Made by a program: the position numbers and the translations under genes. From Panaeolus papilionaceus (lineage: Eukaryota; Basidiomycota; Agaricomycetes; Agaricales), in contig JADNRZ010000011.1 in assembly GCA_015501605.1 (NCBI GenBank), positions 1,178,001-1,242,000 of the forward strand: a stretch of DNA of 64,000 nucleotides, in the 5' to 3' direction. Below are positions 60,972 to 64,000 of the stretch, one piece after another. The notes under the pieces were generated by a model. That model was not told the origin of the DNA. It saw nothing but the letters and a program-made list of their open reading frames with translations, and searched no databases. Position 1 is the stretch's first letter. Each line of letters opens with the position of its first letter.

Positions 60972-62008
60972 TATTACGACTTCAAATAATCTTTCTCTCC
61001 TCCCTTAGCCTCCACTCTTTTCGTTTTTTTGAAATGTTTTCGGACTGAACAACCCCCCCTATTCTTGCGCAATACCCCCTTTTCATACTCATAACGACTC
61101 ACAGACTCCTTGGTTATTGCTCTCCTCTATAATATACCCCATCTCCTATTCAAACCAACCCCCAGTCTTGACACATCATTATCCTGTTTTATAACACCCT
61201 GCTCTATCGTGATCAATTTAAACTATATCGCAATTACTTTATATCATGTCATGACATATACCCTCGTGTCAATATTCAGGTTTGTCGAACGATCCGGTGA
61301 ATGACCCCAGAGCTACATAAGCCATCGGTGACGACGAATTGTTATCGCCGTTCTTGGCATGTTCAGGGCGGGGCATAGAAAGATTATCTTATCACCCCCT
61401 GTTGAGGAAGTTTCGCGTCCACTCCCAAAACCTGCACAGCAAAGCAGTACGGTCAATTCGTTCGATATGAAGAGGGTTCTGCACTTTGCATGAATCGCTC
61501 CCACCATTTCCGTATGCATGAAGCCGATGATACTTTTTTTTTTTTTTTTTCAATTTCCGGACATTCAACTCCAAGATTCCGAATGTAAAAATAACTCACT
61601 GGCAGTTGTTCGATTCAATGAATCTAGTCGTACTATACCCAACTCGAACGGAGAAATTTGCTAGCGGTCATAATGATGTAAGAATGAAATGGTGGTGTCA
61701 TTGGTTACTCACGCTGCTAGATCGACCGAGGAGTTTGAAGTTGGATATGCATGTGGCTAACTCGCACGACAGTGGCGAGAGTTGTACAACAACGAGAAAA
61801 AAAGAAGAGAATATCACGCGCCTTCATCGTTAAAGCAGGCAGGACATTGAAGTCATGAGACGAGGTGTGTACACTAATGATGATCGTAAAGTCATAAGGC
61901 ATTTGATCCTTTACAAACGAGGAGCGTAAATAACAAGGATATGTAATAGAAGACCGGGTATTGAGGTGAAACTAGAAACTGGATCTCGGAAAGTAGAAAG
62001 CGAGAGCT
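60972..62008. other. Convergent intergenic region with T tract
   Basis: About 1 kb between the ABC transporter and the minus-strand membrane gene. Contains a run of 19 T at 61534-61552 and CT-rich sequence after the ABC stop. No gene supported. Confidence 0.5.
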
Positions 62009-62823
62009 TTAGACCTTCTCGTGCAGCGAGACGGACGACTTCTCGGCGGTCTCGGGGACAGATTTTGGTGCCTCAGTTGGCGTTGATGAGGAGGCTTTGA
62101 AGAGGACGAAAGCGGCGATGAGACCGAAGAAGACAGCTATCCATGGGAAGACAGCAAGGAGACGGACTGAAGGTAAATTGCTGTCAGCACCTAAATGAAT
62201 TGATAGCATCACTTCGAATTACTTACGATAGTCGATGTTCTTGTAGAATGCCTTCGCACCCACACGAGCGGCCACAAGAGGTGCAACCACTGAGTTCGGA
62301 AGTTGAACGCTACCGAGGAATGCCTTGACCGATGGTCCTCGGTTGGCAAAGAAGTATGTGTAGGGGATCATCGATGCGATAATAACGACGACACTGAAGA
62401 GCACTGCAAGGGATTGCTGACGAAGGGTCCTCAGCGACAGGTCGCGAGTGCTAGGGAGGAAGCTGAGACCAGCGGAAGCGGAGGAGAAGAGGGCGAGAAG
62501 GACGGCTCCAGCAGCGGCACCAGCTCCAGCTCCACGAACATCTATGGCTCTCGTTAGGTTTGTTAGCAGATGCTTCGAACGAAGTAAATACCTTTGATGC
62601 TGATGTCGAGGGTAGTACCTGCAGGAGCGAATTTCTGCAGGCCATCGACATTCTTCTTCGACTCGATCAGTGCATTGAGAGCTGCGAATGATATCAGTAC
62701 AACTGGAGAAGAAGAAAAACCTGTTCGAAACGACGTACCGACTCCACCAGCAATAACACCAAAGGCGGCTGCGAGCCCGAGGGTAATGAGCCGAGGCACA
62801 AAGAGAGGACCTGAGGAAGACAT
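62009..62823 (-). CDS. Small four-helix integral membrane protein
   Basis: Exons 62823-62739, 62681-62592, 62541-62227 and 62166-62009 encode 215 residues. Helices: about 10-28 (L-I-T-L-G-L-A-A-A-F-G-V-I), 68-85 (A-A-A-G-A-V-L-L-A-L-F), 107-125 (V-L-F-S-V-V-V-I-I-A-S-M-I-P) and 170-190 (F-P-W-I-A-V-F-F-G-L-I-A-A). The C-terminal 25 residues are polar, Ser/Thr/Pro/Lys-rich and likely cytosolic. Many Ala and Gly. The family is one seen in agaricomycetes without assigned function; I do not know it by name. It is transcribed toward the ABC transporter. Confidence 0.75.
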
Positions 62824-63899
62824 TGTGCTTTGTGAGGTGCTAGTGGGGGAGTTGAGTCAAGAGGGAGTAATGGGGACGTGTCCTGACCACTCATTCGACA
62901 TGTCCTCACCTCTTTAAAGCTCCAAGGTTCAGACTGAATCTCTGAAAGTCAAAGTCCATTTTCAAGCTTCATAACTCCATATGTATCCCTGCATCGGCTA
63001 CAATCTTGGAGATCTTGTATCAAGGTGGTGAACCTGTCGAGTGTCCATGTGGAACCCTTGTCACGCGATCAAAAACCCACCTAAAAAGTATACTCCTCTG
63101 GATCGACTCTGCCTAAACCACATTGCCCGTGAAATTTATCCCCCTCCTAAGCCATCTCCAAGACAAATTGGTGATACAAACTTGTTGGGAAGCGACTGAG
63201 GGAATTCGTGATGGAATGGTCCACTCGCTGCCAATTTTTTCCAAAGTTTAGAGCATCTTAAAAATGACCAGCCATTTTTCGAGTTTCATCTTCAAAGAAC
63301 GAGGAGAATGATTTTTGCACCAACTCATTAGCAGCAACTTATCTAAACGGTAGCAGCAAAATCAATCGCTTACCTATAATATCTTGGAGATTGTGTACCT
63401 GAGCATTTGCATCGCTTCGACGAAATTCGACGCGCGGGGCCCCGCCTCCTAACCACATATGTTACCACTTTGATTCGTTGACAATTATTGATGTGGAGAC
63501 GGAAATTGCCATCGCCCCATGGGTCATCAAAGGACGCTGCGAGCGCTTGTGGAAATTAGAGGACATGGTTTTGGACACCCTACGAACTACAACTCTCTCT
63601 TCCACAGCATCAGCGACGGACCACGTTTCTTATGTTCCGATATCTATAAATAAGCACATAGCTTATTTTTTTTGAATGGTACGGCGCCATTGACCGACTC
63701 TGATATCGACGATCAATTTCTTTTTTTAAACGGAGCTATCATTCGAAAATAGCATTTGCAACGCGCGGAACTCTACCGTGGCCGCAGCACAACATAGAAG
63801 CTTTCTATATGTTCCATCTCTCCCATTGATGAGTCGATGATGATATTGCGGATGCGCAAAGCGTGGGATGCGGAAAGTTATGTAGAATATCGTACCACC
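62824..63899. other. Intergenic region
   Basis: About 1.1 kb. Promoter of the minus-strand membrane gene on the left; otherwise no gene or repeat recognised. Confidence 0.4.
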
Positions 63900-64000
63900 A
63901 TGACCAGTGCCACTCTGCCTGGTTCGCCAGCATTTTCAATTTCAAAGAGTCTTGAAGACGAATTGATTATGAAGGAACTTGAAGGAAGCCGACAAATGTC
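63900..64000 (+). CDS. Possible 5' end of a further gene, cut by the window edge
   Basis: ATG at 63900 opens a frame that stays open for 33 codons to the window edge (M-T-S-A-T-L-P-G-S-P, then an amphipathic acidic/basic helix E-D-E-L-I-M-K-E-L-E). The composition looks coding but length is too small to identify anything. Confidence 0.35.
   Translation, partial: MTSATLPGSPAFSISKSLEDELIMKELEGSRQM

Overview
The window looks like nuclear DNA from a filamentous basidiomycete, most likely a mushroom-forming agaricomycete. Genes carry many short introns (about 45-70 nt, GT-AG) with conserved phases, and very small exons are frequent. The protein set is fungal: Pil1 eisosome protein, Atg13, a Yor1-like ABCC transporter, a YAT amino-acid permease, a peroxisomal enoyl-CoA isomerase, an Ecm14-like M14 protein and an agaric-type P-loop GTPase. 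No bacterial, organellar or viral block was seen.

Layout. 1-5100: accessory, probably transposon-derived block with three unrecognised basic or low-complexity proteins, clustered GCGGCCGC sites, a field of AGCGGC motifs and a C-rich 119-bp tandem repeat. 6188-10793: tandem pair of VWA-domain genes with all seven introns in matching positions. 10987-18597: histidine acid phosphatase (-), secreted PI-PLC-type protein (+), Eci1-like enoyl-CoA isomerase (-), a tRNA-derived SINE-like insert and an AIG1-like GTPase (+). 21195-28308: two long minus-strand genes, a multi-pass membrane protein and a Pil1 protein with a very long disordered tail. 30473-33030: tandem paralogues of a fungal family ending in a PGW motif. 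35482-37872: amino-acid permease. 39827-40616: histone H1-tail-like basic protein. 42017-45131: secreted, possibly GPI-anchored protein and an M14 carboxypeptidase homologue that has lost two active-site residues. 46085-48662: tandem pair of four-helix membrane proteins sharing all six intron positions. 50612-53757: Atg13. 55032-60971: ABCC transporter. 62009-62823: small four-helix membrane protein (-). 63900-64000: possible start of another gene.

Housekeeping genes for membrane organisation, autophagy, transport and fatty-acid oxidation alternate with three tandem-duplicated families of unknown function, which suggests repeated local duplication. Exon coordinates come from splice signals, frame continuity and family similarity. 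For all fully modelled genes the exon lengths sum to a whole number of codons, but none has been tested against RNA.
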